The position numbers were made by a program, and so were the translations under genes. Positions 36,680 through 46,127 of a stretch of DNA of 64,000 bases are shown one piece after another. The stretch covers positions 3,049,391-3,113,390 of the forward strand of contig OX638326.1 in NCBI GenBank assembly GCA_951812775.1, written 5' to 3'. Source of the DNA: an uncultured Alphaproteobacteria bacterium. GTDB taxonomy: Bacteria; Pseudomonadota; Alphaproteobacteria; MPNO01; UBA2964. The notes under the pieces are model-generated. The model saw only the letters and a list, made by a program, of their open reading frames with translations. It made no database searches and had not been told where the DNA came from. Positions within the stretch are counted from its first letter, which is position 1, and each line of letters begins with the position of its first letter.

Positions 36680-37476
36680 CGTGTTCTACAGCTGGTGGGA
36701 ATACGCCCACCATCGACTTTGATGGTAGAACCGGTGATGTAGCGCGCCTGTTGACTGCAGAGGAGAACAGCCGCGTCGGCCATCTCCTGCACCGTGCCAT
36801 CACGACCCATCGGTGCTTCTGAAATCATTTTGGCTTTGATATCCGCGGCGGTAACCCCAGCCCGTTTCGCGCGGGCGATATCGCCGTGATGGACACGCTC
36901 TGTTTCAATACGTCCGGGAACCAGGCAATTCACCGTTACGCCATCCTTTGCGACCTCATTGCTGAGCGATTTTGACCAGCCGACAAGCGACATTCGCAAA
37001 GAACTCGACAGGACATTTTCCGTCGCGGCGAGGAATATGTTGGACGATGTCATGGAAAGAACACGACCCCAGCCACGTTCTCGCATGCCTGGCAACATGC
37101 CGTTGGTCACTCGGATCGCCGACATCATGATCAGATCAAACCAGTCGTGCCATGTCGCGTCATCGACTTCAGATGGTAGCAATCGCGGTGGGCCACCGCA
37201 ATTGTTAAATTGGATATCAATGCCGCCGAGATGGTCGAGCGCAAAATCGATCAATCGATCAACGTCCTCCTCCCGGGAGAAGTCACCCGTTATGGATTCC
37301 ACGCGAACACCAAAAGTTTCGGCGATGTCCTTCGCTTCGCTTTCTAATATATCCTGGCTCCGGGCGGTGAGAATGATATCGGTGCCCTCTGCCGCTAAAC
37401 CACGCGCGACACCATTGCCCATGCCGTAGCTCGACCCCATGACAAGGGCACGTTTGCCTTTAAGACCAAGGTCCAT
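36628..37476 (-). CDS. SDR-family oxidoreductase with atypical active site
   Basis: The 282-residue short-chain dehydrogenase has the NAD(P) loop GSSYGMGNG (about 14-22), NNCGGPP at the NNAG position and the Ser in SMTSSN. Where the catalytic Tyr-x3-Lys should be, it reads SSSLR (aligned on LVGWSKSLSNEVAKDGVTVN), so both Tyr and Lys are replaced. The C-terminus VDGGRIPTS would normally end near here. Instead 18 or so extra residues run into yaiI, perhaps after loss of one base before an old TAG. It starts 3 bases after the FAH gene. Confidence 0.85.
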   Translation of the reverse strand: MDLGLKGKRALVMGSSYGMGNGVARGLAAEGTDIILTARSQDILESEAKDIAETFGVRVESITGDFSREEDVDRLIDFALDHLGGIDIQFNNCGGPPRLLPSEVDDATWHDWFDLIMMSAIRVTNGMLPGMRERGWGRVLSMTSSNIFLAATENVLSSSLRMSLVGWSKSLSNEVAKDGVTVNCLVPGRIETERVHHGDIARAKRAGVTAADIKAKMISEAPMGRDGTVQEMADAAVLLCSQQARYITGSTIKVDGGRIPTSCRTRWLKSMSMLMPARLRKR

Positions 37477-37479
37477 GAT

Positions 37480-38415
37480 TCAGTTGCCAGGCGCGTATTT
37501 GCCACCGGTCTGCGGTGTTTGCACGCCCTCGCCACCGCTCCCCGCATGCTGCAGCCGCGTAACACGGTCCCAGGTTCGCTTGAGGTCGTCTCTGATATGC
37601 ACGGTCAGGCAGCCGAGCCCTTCAATTTCCAGCTCGATCTTGTCGCCATCCATGAACGGGTTAAGCCCGCGATGGTTGGTTCCCGTCGCCAGCACATCAC
37701 CCGGTTCCAGCGTGTGTATGGAACTTACCCACGAAATACAGCGCGGGATTTTGTGCGCCATGTCGTCGGTGTTGAAGTTCTGCATTACTGTACCGTTGTT
37801 GTGCAGTTGCACATGTAATTTTTGCGGATCCGCAATCTCGTCCTTCGTGACGATATAGGGTCCCATTGGTGCAAAGGTTTCGCGCCCTTTCATCTGATAA
37901 AACGTGTTGCCGGGCGGCAACAAACCGCGAGCCGAACCGTCAATAAAATTGGTATAGCCAAAGACATAATCCATCGCTTCTGCTTCGGAAACATTACTGG
38001 CCCGCTTGCCAATGATCAGCGCAATCTCGGCCTCGCCTTCAAAGATTGTGGCCGGAATATCCGGGAGAACCATCGTATCGCCATCGCCAATAACGCTATT
38101 GGGCGATTTGAAGAAGGCGTTAATCGGTGCTGGTTCTTCGCGGGTGCCGTCTTCCATATAGTTTACCGCCATGCAGTCGATATTGCCGGGTTTTGGCAGG
38201 GGCGGCCGAATGCGTACGCTGCTTACCGGTACGCCATCACCGTTAGCTGCGGCGGCTTCAATGCGATCTCTATAAATGTCGAAATTCTCGATGAGCCCGT
38301 TAATTCGGTCATGCGCTCCGATATGGGGCACTTCATTGGCAATGTCGGTGATATCAACCACGGCCTCGCCCTTGAGGACGCCCAATTTGAAATCATCAAA
38401 ATGCAGTAACTTCAT
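37480..38415 (-). CDS. Fumarylacetoacetate hydrolase family protein
   Basis: The 311-residue protein has the FAH core: FFKSPNSVIGDGDTMVLP, the metal-binding EGEAEIALIIGKRA (two Glu) and the Asp in GYTNFIDGSARGLL. It also has GDVLATGTNHRGLNPFMDGD and ends GLGCLTVHI. Family members hydrolyse or decarboxylate acylpyruvates from ring cleavage. It is first in a short operon with the SDR and YaiI genes and divergent from the HsaA/HpaH-type gene at 38577. Confidence 0.9.
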   Translation of the reverse strand: MKLLHFDDFKLGVLKGEAVVDITDIANEVPHIGAHDRINGLIENFDIYRDRIEAAAANGDGVPVSSVRIRPPLPKPGNIDCMAVNYMEDGTREEPAPINAFFKSPNSVIGDGDTMVLPDIPATIFEGEAEIALIIGKRASNVSEAEAMDYVFGYTNFIDGSARGLLPPGNTFYQMKGRETFAPMGPYIVTKDEIADPQKLHVQLHNNGTVMQNFNTDDMAHKIPRCISWVSSIHTLEPGDVLATGTNHRGLNPFMDGDKIELEIEGLGCLTVHIRDDLKRTWDRVTRLQHAGSGGEGVQTPQTGGKYAPGN

Positions 38416-38576
38416 TTTCTATACTCTCAGATTGTCGTAATTTCGTGCGTTCCTTGACGCTTCTCTTGGCAACAAGTTAGCTCAAAACCCGCATCCGTGC
38501 ACCGGCATAAGGGCTGTTTGTGCTGAGCTAAGCCCGCTATGCTGAAGCGACGATTTGGAAAGATGGTTTAAGGGCT

Positions 38577-39797
38577 ATGCAATCTAGTGCTGAGGCGGCG
38601 ACTTCCCCCGGAGATGTATCTCCCGAAACATTGGTAGAGCGGGCGCGGGCCATCGTGCCGGACTTGCGGGAGCGTCAGGCGATTACTGAAGAGGCAGGCC
38701 ACGCCCTGCCCGCAGCGATTGAGACTTTTTTGAAAGCGGGGCTCTATCGGGTCGTGCAACCAAAGAAATTTGGCGGGTGTGAATACGGAATAGATGACTT
38801 TATTCGCGTGGCGATGACGGTAGCGTCGGGGTGCGGATCAACCGGCTGGGTGTTCTCAACCAGGGCACAGCATCAATGGCAGATCGGTTTGTTTGCCCCG
38901 GAGGCGCAAGAGGAGGTCTGGGGCAACGATCCGATGGCCTTGGCGGCATCCTCCTATGCGCCAACCGGTGTGGCATTGGCAGAAGGTGATGGCTATAGGT
39001 TAAACGGAAAGTGGTCCTTTTGCAGCGGCGTCGAAGTCGCGCAATGGATGCTTCTCGGGGTTCGGATCGCACCGGCGGAGGGCGTTGAGCCTACCCAGGT
39101 TGGTTTTGCCCTAATCCCTAAATGCGACTATCGCATCGAAAAGAACTGGGACGTGCTTGGTCTCGTCGGTACCGGTAGCCATGATTTGGTCATAGAGGAT
39201 GTCTTTGTGCCGGCCCATCGTATTTTGACCCATGAGCAGGCACAGTCTGGTAATCCACCGGGCGCCGAGATCAATAAAAATGGTTTGTTCCGGATCCCGT
39301 TTTTTGCCGCTATTTCCTATTGTCTTTGCGCCGCCATTCTGGGCATGGCGCGTGGCGCACTCGAAGATTATCTCAAGGGCATGCGCGACCGCGTGACACG
39401 CGGGGCGGCTATGGGGGCGGCCAAGAATGTTGCGGAGTTTCAGAGTATTCAATTGCGGATAGCGGAAGCGTCCTTGAGTATCAACGCGGCAGAAACGCTG
39501 GTGTTACGTGATACAGGGGAGATTATGGACATTGTAAATGCCGGTCAGGAATTGACCGTGGCGCAATGTGTTCGCAATAAGGGCAATATCGCTTTCGCTG
39601 TGAAACTTTGTGTTCAAGCGGTGGATCTGTTGTTCGAGTCAGTTGGCGGGCAGGGGTTGCATAGCCAGAATCGGGTGCAGCGCGCCTGGCGGGATATCCA
39701 TGCCGCGTCCAAACATATCAGTATGAACTGGGATGCCGTGGCGACGCTCTATGGCCGCTCACAACTCGGCCTGCCACCGGGTCCAGCGCAATATTGA
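38577..39797 (+). CDS. Flavin-dependent monooxygenase, oxygenase component (HsaA/HpaH-C2-like)
   Basis: The 406-residue protein has the acyl-CoA dehydrogenase fold. Its characteristics (VVQPKKFGGCEYG, CGSTGWVFSTRAQHQWQIGLF, LNGKWSFCSGVEVAQWML, VGTGSHDLVIEDVFVP) place it with two-component phenol hydroxylases such as HsaA. These use reduced flavin from a separate reductase to ortho-hydroxylate phenols. No reductase is adjacent. AAGGG lies just before the ATG. It is 18 bases from the next gene, likely co-transcribed. Confidence 0.85.
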   Translation: MQSSAEAATSPGDVSPETLVERARAIVPDLRERQAITEEAGHALPAAIETFLKAGLYRVVQPKKFGGCEYGIDDFIRVAMTVASGCGSTGWVFSTRAQHQWQIGLFAPEAQEEVWGNDPMALAASSYAPTGVALAEGDGYRLNGKWSFCSGVEVAQWMLLGVRIAPAEGVEPTQVGFALIPKCDYRIEKNWDVLGLVGTGSHDLVIEDVFVPAHRILTHEQAQSGNPPGAEINKNGLFRIPFFAAISYCLCAAILGMARGALEDYLKGMRDRVTRGAAMGAAKNVAEFQSIQLRIAEASLSINAAETLVLRDTGEIMDIVNAGQELTVAQCVRNKGNIAFAVKLCVQAVDLLFESVGGQGLHSQNRVQRAWRDIHAASKHISMNWDAVATLYGRSQLGLPPGPAQY

Positions 39798-39815
39798 ACG
39801 AATGGTTCGTGAAAG

Positions 39816-40916
39816 ATGACGCTGTTTATCGATAATCCTGCCGTTGAAGAAATCCTGACAGTCGAAGATGTCATGGATGCCCTGGAACAGGGCCATGCTG
39901 AACTTGGCCATGGACGCGCAATCAACGGTCCAAAATTCCGCATCATGACACCTCGCGACCCATCTCATGTCGCGGGGGGAACCGAACCGTTCCACCATGT
40001 TTATACATCGCTGAACGGTGCGATTGAGAAATGGAATGTGATCTGCAATCGGGTCGATTCAGACTTTATCCATTATCCTGAGATCAATGGATTGCGTCGG
40101 GAGGTACGTGTGCCCGGCCCACCCAGCGGGATGTTCTGTGGCTTTGTGCAGCTCTATGACAGCTCGACGGCAGAGCCTTTGGCAATTGTCCATGATGGCT
40201 TTATGCAGAAGTACCGGGTTGGTGGAACCGCGGGTCTGGGCACGAAATATCTCGCGAAGAAGAATTCAAAAGTCCTCGGGCTTATCGGTTCGGGCTGGCA
40301 ACAGACCTCCGCAATTGAATGTCATTGCGCAGCGGCGGATTTTGAGCTGGTTAAAATTTTCAGCCCGACAAAAGAAAACCGGGAAGCTTTCGCGGCTGAC
40401 TACACGGAAAAATTGGGTATCGAGGTTCGGGCTGTAGATAGTGCCGAAGAAGCCGTTCGGGGCGCCGACGTGGTCTGTACAGCAACAAATGCCGTCAATC
40501 CTGTTCTGAAAACAGAATGGCTTGAGCCGGGCATGCTGATCACGGCAATCAAGGATGCCACCGAAATTGAATTCGAAACGTTTGAACGCGCTGACTACAT
40601 CGTCAGTAATCGCAATGGGCCAAACTGGAATCGATTTGCCATCGGCGGCACCGAAGCAATTCCTGAAGGTCAAAGTGATAATTGGGGCAAGCCGGGAAAT
40701 GTCGACTGGGACAACATTCCGTTGTTTGGCGAGGTTGTCGCTGGCCTAAAACCGGCCCGCGCGAATGACGAGCAGGTTATTTTATTTCCCGTGACCGGCG
40801 ATGGTGTTCAGTTTGCAGCTGTTGCATACCGGCTTTACGAACGCGCGAAAGAGAAGGGCCTCGGCACAGAGGTCGATACGACGCTTTGGCTACAAGCCGC
40901 GAAATACATCCCCTGA
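39816..40916 (+). CDS. Ornithine cyclodeaminase / mu-crystallin family protein
   Basis: The 366-residue protein has the family Rossmann loop LGLIGSGWQQTSAIECHC and the substrate-side LAIVHDGFMQKYRVGGTAGLG. Mid-C-terminal segments are GADVVCTATNAVNPVLKTEWL and GMLITAIKD. Relatives are NAD-dependent imine or ketimine reductases and cyclodeaminases. Placed after a phenol-hydroxylase-like gene it may act on a catabolic intermediate. Substrate unknown. Confidence 0.85.
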   Translation: MTLFIDNPAVEEILTVEDVMDALEQGHAELGHGRAINGPKFRIMTPRDPSHVAGGTEPFHHVYTSLNGAIEKWNVICNRVDSDFIHYPEINGLRREVRVPGPPSGMFCGFVQLYDSSTAEPLAIVHDGFMQKYRVGGTAGLGTKYLAKKNSKVLGLIGSGWQQTSAIECHCAAADFELVKIFSPTKENREAFAADYTEKLGIEVRAVDSAEEAVRGADVVCTATNAVNPVLKTEWLEPGMLITAIKDATEIEFETFERADYIVSNRNGPNWNRFAIGGTEAIPEGQSDNWGKPGNVDWDNIPLFGEVVAGLKPARANDEQVILFPVTGDGVQFAAVAYRLYERAKEKGLGTEVDTTLWLQAAKYIP

Positions 40917-40925
40917 CATATCCCC

Positions 40926-41177
40926 ATGGATAGTTTCGTTTATATTTTGGGCTGCGAAACATCGCGCGGGTGGCAAACCTATGTCGGTTGGACAAATGAT
41001 CTCGAAAAGAGGCTGGCTGCGCATAATGACGGTACAGGGGCTAAATCAACACGTGGGCGAGATTGGGTATTACTCTATGCCGAAAAACTCGATAACCGGT
41101 CGGCAGCTATGAGCCGCGAATGGCATTTAAAGCGGGATCGTTTGTTTCGGAAGAACGTGCGTCCGGACCAGCTATAG
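40926..41177 (+). CDS. GIY-YIG domain nuclease-like protein
   Basis: The 83-residue protein consists of one GIY-YIG domain of the YhbQ/UvrC-N type. It has FVYILGC (GIY position), TYVGWTNDLEKRLAAHN (YIG position with the conserved Arg) and STRGRDWVLLYAEKL with the metal-binding-type Glu near residue 64-65 (SREW). It starts nine bases after the preceding gene. The 3' end overlaps the convergent aldolase gene by six bases. Confidence 0.85.
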   Translation: MDSFVYILGCETSRGWQTYVGWTNDLEKRLAAHNDGTGAKSTRGRDWVLLYAEKLDNRSAAMSREWHLKRDRLFRKNVRPDQL

Positions 41178-41936
41178 CGGCCGCCCAAAAATTGGTTTTG
41201 GCGGACCGGTTTCTGGCGCCTCGATACTTGCCAATTTGCGACTGTAATAACCCCAGCTATGGTCGAAATGTTCTTCTGACCAGATTTGGCTGTTGCGCAA
41301 GGCTTCAGCCTCTTCATCGGGGTAGCTCCAATCGATACCGGAAGCTGCGACGTCGAGCGGGGCTTTACAGGCGCGTTCCAGCCAGATTCCGACCAGCGTC
41401 GCCATTTCGATCAACGTCCCGCAGAATGTTACGCCGTGATTTTTCATAAAAACTGCGAAAGCCGGTCCCAGCGCATTCGCCAGAGATTGCCCTAAATCGA
41501 CAGATTTAACCAACGCGCCGGTGCCAAGAAACATTGGGATTCGGTCCGGAAAATAGCTGGCTTCCAGCGTGACAGGGCGTAGGTCACCCTCCGTGGCAGA
41601 AAATACACATGTGTAATAAGGGTGCGTATGGGCGACGACATTTATGTCTTCGCGCTTCTTCAAAATTTCGGAATGGATCGGCCATTCGGAATGGCAATTT
41701 CCAGCCCCGGCAATCTGTTTGCCGTCAAATGTCACTAATACAAAATCATCGGCGTTCCGAAATTCACCAAGTCCGACCGCATTCCGTTTCATCCAGAATC
41801 CACGTCCATCGGGATCGCGCAGGGATAAATGACCAAGTGTCATATCGCCATGACCTTCCATTTCCAGGATACGACAGGCTTGCGCCAGCTTGTCGAGATC
41901 GGCGCACAATGTTTTGCTCATACAATCCTTAGCCAT
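41172..41936 (-). CDS. Class II aldolase/adducin family protein
   Basis: The 254-residue protein has the zinc motif AHTHPYYT, the third His in MKNHGVTFCG and the Glu region CHSEWPIHSEILKKRED. It is the third member of this family in the window and is not closely similar to the pair at 16.5-17.9 kb. The start is ATG 41936 with GGGAG upstream. The reading extends 47 residues more without similarity. It is divergent from the amidohydrolase at 42070. Confidence 0.85.
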   Translation of the reverse strand: MAKDCMSKTLCADLDKLAQACRILEMEGHGDMTLGHLSLRDPDGRGFWMKRNAVGLGEFRNADDFVLVTFDGKQIAGAGNCHSEWPIHSEILKKREDINVVAHTHPYYTCVFSATEGDLRPVTLEASYFPDRIPMFLGTGALVKSVDLGQSLANALGPAFAVFMKNHGVTFCGTLIEMATLVGIWLERACKAPLDVAASGIDWSYPDEEAEALRNSQIWSEEHFDHSWGYYSRKLASIEAPETGPPKPIFGRPL

Positions 41937-42069
41937 AACGTTCTCCCTGTTAATGTCATTGCACCGGTATTTTGTTCTGATTGAAAAAAAGTTTAACAGA
42001 TGCGCGTTGATCGAAAATCCTGTTTGATGGAAATCAGGATTTCGCAAAATTCGTTCGGAAGGAAGCAGA

Positions 42070-43056
42070 ATGGCCAAGAAACCTGTCGTCGTTGACTTTC
42101 ACGCCCATATCGCAGTGACGGAAGTTCTGGAAAAGACCTTTAGTCATTCGCAGTTTGCCCGGGCGTTCGCCAAGACCAAGCCTGGCAGTAAAGCTATCGG
42201 TATTCCAAAACCGTCGCTTGATCGTATGTCGGATATGAAAATTCGATTCAAGGAAATGGATCAGATGGGGATCGATATTCAGGTCATCAGCCCCAGCATT
42301 CTCCAGCAATGTACCTATTGGGCGAAGCCGGAAGCGGCGCTTAAAATGGAGCGGCAAAGTAATGATTTTGTCGCTGAGGCTGTCGCACAGCACCCGGACC
42401 GGCTTGTCGGGATCGGCTCAGTGCCCTTGCAGGACGTCAAGCTGGCGGTAAAGGAACTTGAACGTGCGGTTACAAAAAATGGACTGAAAGGCGTGATCAT
42501 CGGCTCGAACGTCAATGGCGAAGAACTTGGTCACAAAAAGTTCAAGCCGTTCTGGCGTAAAGCGGAGAAGTTGGGCGCGGCGGTCTTTATCCACCCAACC
42601 GGCAGTACGGACCCAAGGATGCGGCCGCACTATCAATTGATAACGGTGGGTCAACCGTTGGAGGAAGCGATGGCACAAGGGTCACTGGTCTATGATGGGG
42701 TGATGGATGCATTCCCAAAACTCAAGGTCGCAATTGCCCATGGCGGAGGTTATTTGCCTTTCTATACCGGGCGCCACGATCACGTTCAGCGGATGGGGCA
42801 TATCGGCGACCAGCTTAAGGGCAGCTTCAGTTCATATCTCAAACGCTTCAACTATGAGACGGTTCTCTTTAATCCCGACATGCTCGAATATCTCGCGCAA
42901 CAAGTACCCCCAAAGAACATCATGATGGGAACGGATTACCCGTTCGGGGAAAAGAACCCTGTGAAATTTGTCCGTCGGGCGAAGAAGATATCTAAAGCAG
43001 CGCAGGATCGAATTCTGGGTGCGAATGCGGCTAAATTTCTTGGGATCAAGATTTAA
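42070..43056 (+). CDS. Amidohydrolase-2 family protein (ACMSD-like)
   Basis: The 328-residue TIM-barrel metal hydrolase has DFHAHIAV (first two ligands) and IFIHPTGSTDPRM-type His at AVFIHPTG. It also has AHGGGYLPFYTGRHDHV and the Asp in MMGTDYPFGEKNP. The family includes 2-amino-3-carboxymuconate-6-semialdehyde decarboxylase and gamma-resorcylate decarboxylase, which fits aromatic degradation. GGAAGGAAG precedes the ATG. Complete. A sister-like 3' relic lies at 44260. Confidence 0.88.
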   Translation: MAKKPVVVDFHAHIAVTEVLEKTFSHSQFARAFAKTKPGSKAIGIPKPSLDRMSDMKIRFKEMDQMGIDIQVISPSILQQCTYWAKPEAALKMERQSNDFVAEAVAQHPDRLVGIGSVPLQDVKLAVKELERAVTKNGLKGVIIGSNVNGEELGHKKFKPFWRKAEKLGAAVFIHPTGSTDPRMRPHYQLITVGQPLEEAMAQGSLVYDGVMDAFPKLKVAIAHGGGYLPFYTGRHDHVQRMGHIGDQLKGSFSSYLKRFNYETVLFNPDMLEYLAQQVPPKNIMMGTDYPFGEKNPVKFVRRAKKISKAAQDRILGANAAKFLGIKI

Positions 43057-43078
43057 ACCTCGATCTGATACAGAACTG

Positions 43079-44172
43079 TTATCCTAAAGCGTCGGCGAAA
43101 ATCTCTCGGTATTCGTCACGGGTGGGTCTGATAGGTGCGGTGAAGTTGAAGTGGATATTTTCAGCATGACCCGACAGCTCATCGAGATCGTCATTAGGGT
43201 AGCCGAGTTCTCGCACTGAAGACGGTAATCCAATACGGGTATTCAACGCCGTAATGCCAGTCGCGAGATCGGTGCCCGCCGGGAGCCGCATCGCTTTACA
43301 GATTTGTTCAATTTTGTTGTCGATATCCGCATCGCTTTTACCCTTGTAAAAGCGGATTACCGCCGGGGCGGAAGCAGTGATCAGGGCGCCGTGATGCAAA
43401 GGGCTGTCAGCGAAGATATGGCCAAGCACATGGATCGGCCCCAGCCCCATATATTGCCATGCCGCCCTCCAGGACTGCCATCAGTGACAGCACGTTCGAT
43501 GTAATCAACAACGCGGGTGATGCCATCGAGAGCAATGGCTTCGGTAGGGGGATTGACGTTGTTGGATAGAAACCCTTCGACGCAATGACCAAGCGCATCC
43601 ATACCGGTGCCGGCGGTGAGAATTGGGGGCAAAGTCAATGTCAGCTCGGGGTCGCAGATTGCCAGATCGGCCTGAACAAATGGGCTGCGGATTCCGAGTT
43701 GATGTTCACCATGGGCGGGGTGGATACCGCCGCCGATCGTGATCTCCGCGCCGGTTCCCGCGGTGGTCGGGATCGTAATATAGGGCGCAACGTCGGCGGT
43801 AATCTTCGAGGGATCCTTCAGATATTCGATAATCGGTTCAGGATGGGTTGCGGCAACGCGGAGCGCTTTACCAGTGTCGAGGACCGAGCCGCCGCCAAGT
43901 GCGATGATGCCGTCGCAATTCCGTTCCTTATAAACAGCCAATGCACCTTCAATTCCACCAACAGTAGGGTTCGGTGGAATGCCGTCAAAGACCGCGAGAT
44001 CCGGGTTGCCCTGCATTGCTTCACGGAGTGTCTCGACAAGACCATGTTCGGTGAGCCCGCTATCGGTGATGACTAAGGGGCATTTGATCCCGCGGGATTC
44101 CAGCTCACCTGCCAATTGCCCTACCGCGCCAAAATCGAAAATAACGGTCGGAAACCCCGGCAATACACCCAT
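43079..44172 (-). pseudogene. Iron-type alcohol dehydrogenase/maleylacetate reductase-like, two lesions
   Basis: The first frame (from 44172) gives GGGSVLDTGKALRVAA, TIPTTAGTGAEITIGGG and GMDALGHCVEGFLS, up to YIERAVTDG. It then leaves register. A second frame supplies MAVLEGGMAIY, and a third MGLGPIHVLGHIFADSPLHHG to the end at 43079. The pattern fits a deletion between two TGATGGC words near 43480 plus loss of one AT from an AT run at 43449-43454. The intact enzyme would be near 380 residues and would reduce maleylacetate or oxidise alcohols. Confidence 0.8.
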
Positions 44173-44259
44173 CTCACGAACTCCTTTTGGTTTGGCTAAC
44201 GCGTTTAGATTTCTCTTCAGGGTGGCACGACTCCGCTGAGTGATAAACTCCTCTCGTCA

Positions 44260-44298
44260 GTGGCAATGGCGGCCGAATTTTGCGGGATCAAGATCTAG
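44260..44298 (+). pseudogene. Possible 3' relic of a second amidohydrolase
   Basis: The last codons before TAG 44296-44298 read AAEFCGIKI-stop. These closely match the end of the intact amidohydrolase at 43056 (NAAKFLGIKI-stop), and the DNA agrees at about 25 of 34 aligned bases. One extra G breaks the register just upstream. It overlaps the stop of the convergent hydrolase gene. The match is short, so this is tentative. Confidence 0.35.
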
Positions 44299-45179
44299 CT
44301 GTTTTCGCCAATAAATTTGATCAGTCGGGTTGCGCATTCGTCGGGCGCTTCGACCTGCACACTATGGCCTGTTCCGGCGATGATTTCGATTGGTGCGTTA
44401 CCAAGTTCTTGTGAATAGGCCGCAGCATGTTCCTGTGGAACGAGATGGTCGTTTTCCCCCCATATGATCAGCGCGGGGCCTTTATATCGCCGCAACCGAT
44501 TGCGTAGTTTTCGGTTATGCAAATACGGCGGCGAGAAACCAAAGCGCGAAGCGAAACGAAACATACCGTATCGGAGCAATTCCTCGTCTAGATCGCCCCG
44601 GCCATCCGGGAACAGCTCATTGCCGATTTTTGACTCCGGTGCGGAAAAGAGAAGTGTTCGTAAGTCATTGTAATATAGCCCATCTTCGGGTTGGGCTACC
44701 CAGAAAATGTCGGCGATGGGATGACCTTTTACAAACAACCCCGTTGCACCCAGAAGGCTCAGCGACCGGATTTTCTCCGGGTAACGAACCGCAATTTCTG
44801 CTGCGACCCAGCCACCCAGACAGGAACCGACGAGATGAAATTCCTTAAGCTTAAGAGCCTCAAAAACATCGAGATAATGAAAGATCAAATCCTCCATCGT
44901 ATCGAGTTCTTCGCGCTCCTGTGATTTCGAACAGGCTGGATAGGCAAGCGCTATGACGTGAAGTTTTTTTGCGAGCTCTTGTTGCAAAGGTGGTGTGTCG
45001 CCTGCGAGGCCCGGCACATCGGCAAACCCATGGAGATAGACAATTGGATCGCCATCGCCTTCTTCAATGACCCAAACATTACTGCCGTAGACATCAACTT
45101 GAGCCTCATCGAAAATTGGAGAAGATGAAAACTTCAATGACCCAAACATTACTGCCGTAGACATCAACGGTGTGCTCAC
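44295..45179 (-). CDS. Alpha/beta hydrolase with disrupted N-terminus
   Basis: The protein has YLHGFADVPG at the oxyanion site, the nucleophile elbow GSCLGG (Ser near 118), Asp in IIWGENDHLVPQ and His in GTGHSVQ, like meta-cleavage-product hydrolases. The only usable start in register is GTG 45179. The ancestral start was probably ATG 45183, which overlaps the stop of the upstream LLM gene as ATGA. From that ATG the reading gives VDVYGSNVWVIE and then runs out of frame, because a 37-bp segment occurs twice. Translation of the present form is uncertain. Confidence 0.65.
   Translation of the reverse strand: MSTPLMSTAVMFGSLKFSSSPIFDEAQVDVYGSNVWVIEEGDGDPIVYLHGFADVPGLAGDTPPLQQELAKKLHVIALAYPACSKSQEREELDTMEDLIFHYLDVFEALKLKEFHLVGSCLGGWVAAEIAVRYPEKIRSLSLLGATGLFVKGHPIADIFWVAQPEDGLYYNDLRTLLFSAPESKIGNELFPDGRGDLDEELLRYGMFRFASRFGFSPPYLHNRKLRNRLRRYKGPALIIWGENDHLVPQEHAAAYSQELGNAPIEIIAGTGHSVQVEAPDECATRLIKFIGENS
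45062..45168. repeat. 37-bp direct repeat (45062-45098 and 45132-45168)
   Basis: Two identical 37-bp segments are separated by 33 bp (period 70). They encode VDVYGSNVWVIE in the hydrolase gene, once in register and once out of it. Removing either 37 or 70 bp restores the frame from ATG 45183. It is therefore an insertion or duplication of length 1 modulo 3. Confidence 0.9.
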
Positions 45180-46127
45180 TCATGAGTCTTTTCCCAACTG
45201 CTCATCGAGACTGGGAAAGTCCCGTGCGAACAGTTCCGCCGATTGTTGCCGCAATGTCGGCATTACTTCTGTAGCGAAGAGATGCATGCTCTTTCGGGCA
45301 AGCTCGGGCTTCATGTTGCCGAAATGAAACTGAATCAAGAAGTTCCCCACGCCGGCAAGTTCAATAAGTTCCATCAAACGGCGCCGCACGGTTTCGGGGC
45401 TGCCGGCGATAATTGAACCGCCGGCATCAAGCGTCTCCCAATCCTTCGCGTCACCGAGGAGATCACGGCCAGGCTCAGAGTTTTTGAGGTAGTTCTCCCA
45501 CGACCGTTTGCTTTGGGATGGAATCCCCGGGCCGAAGGTTTGGGTGCGTCCCTCTCGCCGCAAATGGCCTTTCAGGAGGTTGCGCAGGAAATACCAGACA
45601 CCTTCGGAAGCTTCTTCGCGAGCCTGTTCGTCGGTTTCCGCAACATAGACGGAGAGCAAGACACCCATGCGGTAGGGGTGATAGGTACTGCCATGATCTT
45701 CGACAATTTGCGAGAAACGGTTTACGGCGGCTTTGGTCGCGGAACCGTGCACCCGCGAGGACAGGAAATAGTTGTATCCCCGCTTGGCACACTCTTCCAT
45801 CGTTTCAATGCTCAAGGACCCGGGGATCCAAACCTCTGGATGCGGTTTTTGTCTCGGTTTCGGCCAGATATTGACGTAGCGCAGTGGATAATGCTCGCCC
45901 TCATGCTCGAAGGGTCCCTCATCCGTCCAGGCACGGGTAATGAGATCGCACCCCTCCCAAAACTGGCTACGCGCTTTTACGGAAGTGATGTTGTAATTAA
46001 ACGCTTCCGAACCCCCACCGACGACGAACCCGGCAATGAGCCGCCCATGCGTCATCATATCGATCATCGCGTATTCTTCGGCAATGCGGAGCGGGTTCTT
46101 GCGCAGCGGCAATAAGCTGCCAAGCAC
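45180..46127 (-). pseudogene. LLM-class flavin oxidoreductase, 5'-truncated
   Basis: The 315-residue reading starts at GTG 46127 and enters the family at its middle: KIAVLGSLLPLRKNPLRIAE in the open frame just above, then IDMMTHGRLIAGFVVGGGSE. About 75-90 N-terminal residues normally found in these TIM-barrel enzymes are absent. Upstream DNA belongs to an unrelated gene (46064-46666). The remaining part is intact and ends in ATGA overlap with the hydrolase start. The flavin and substrate site is thus incomplete. Confidence 0.75.
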
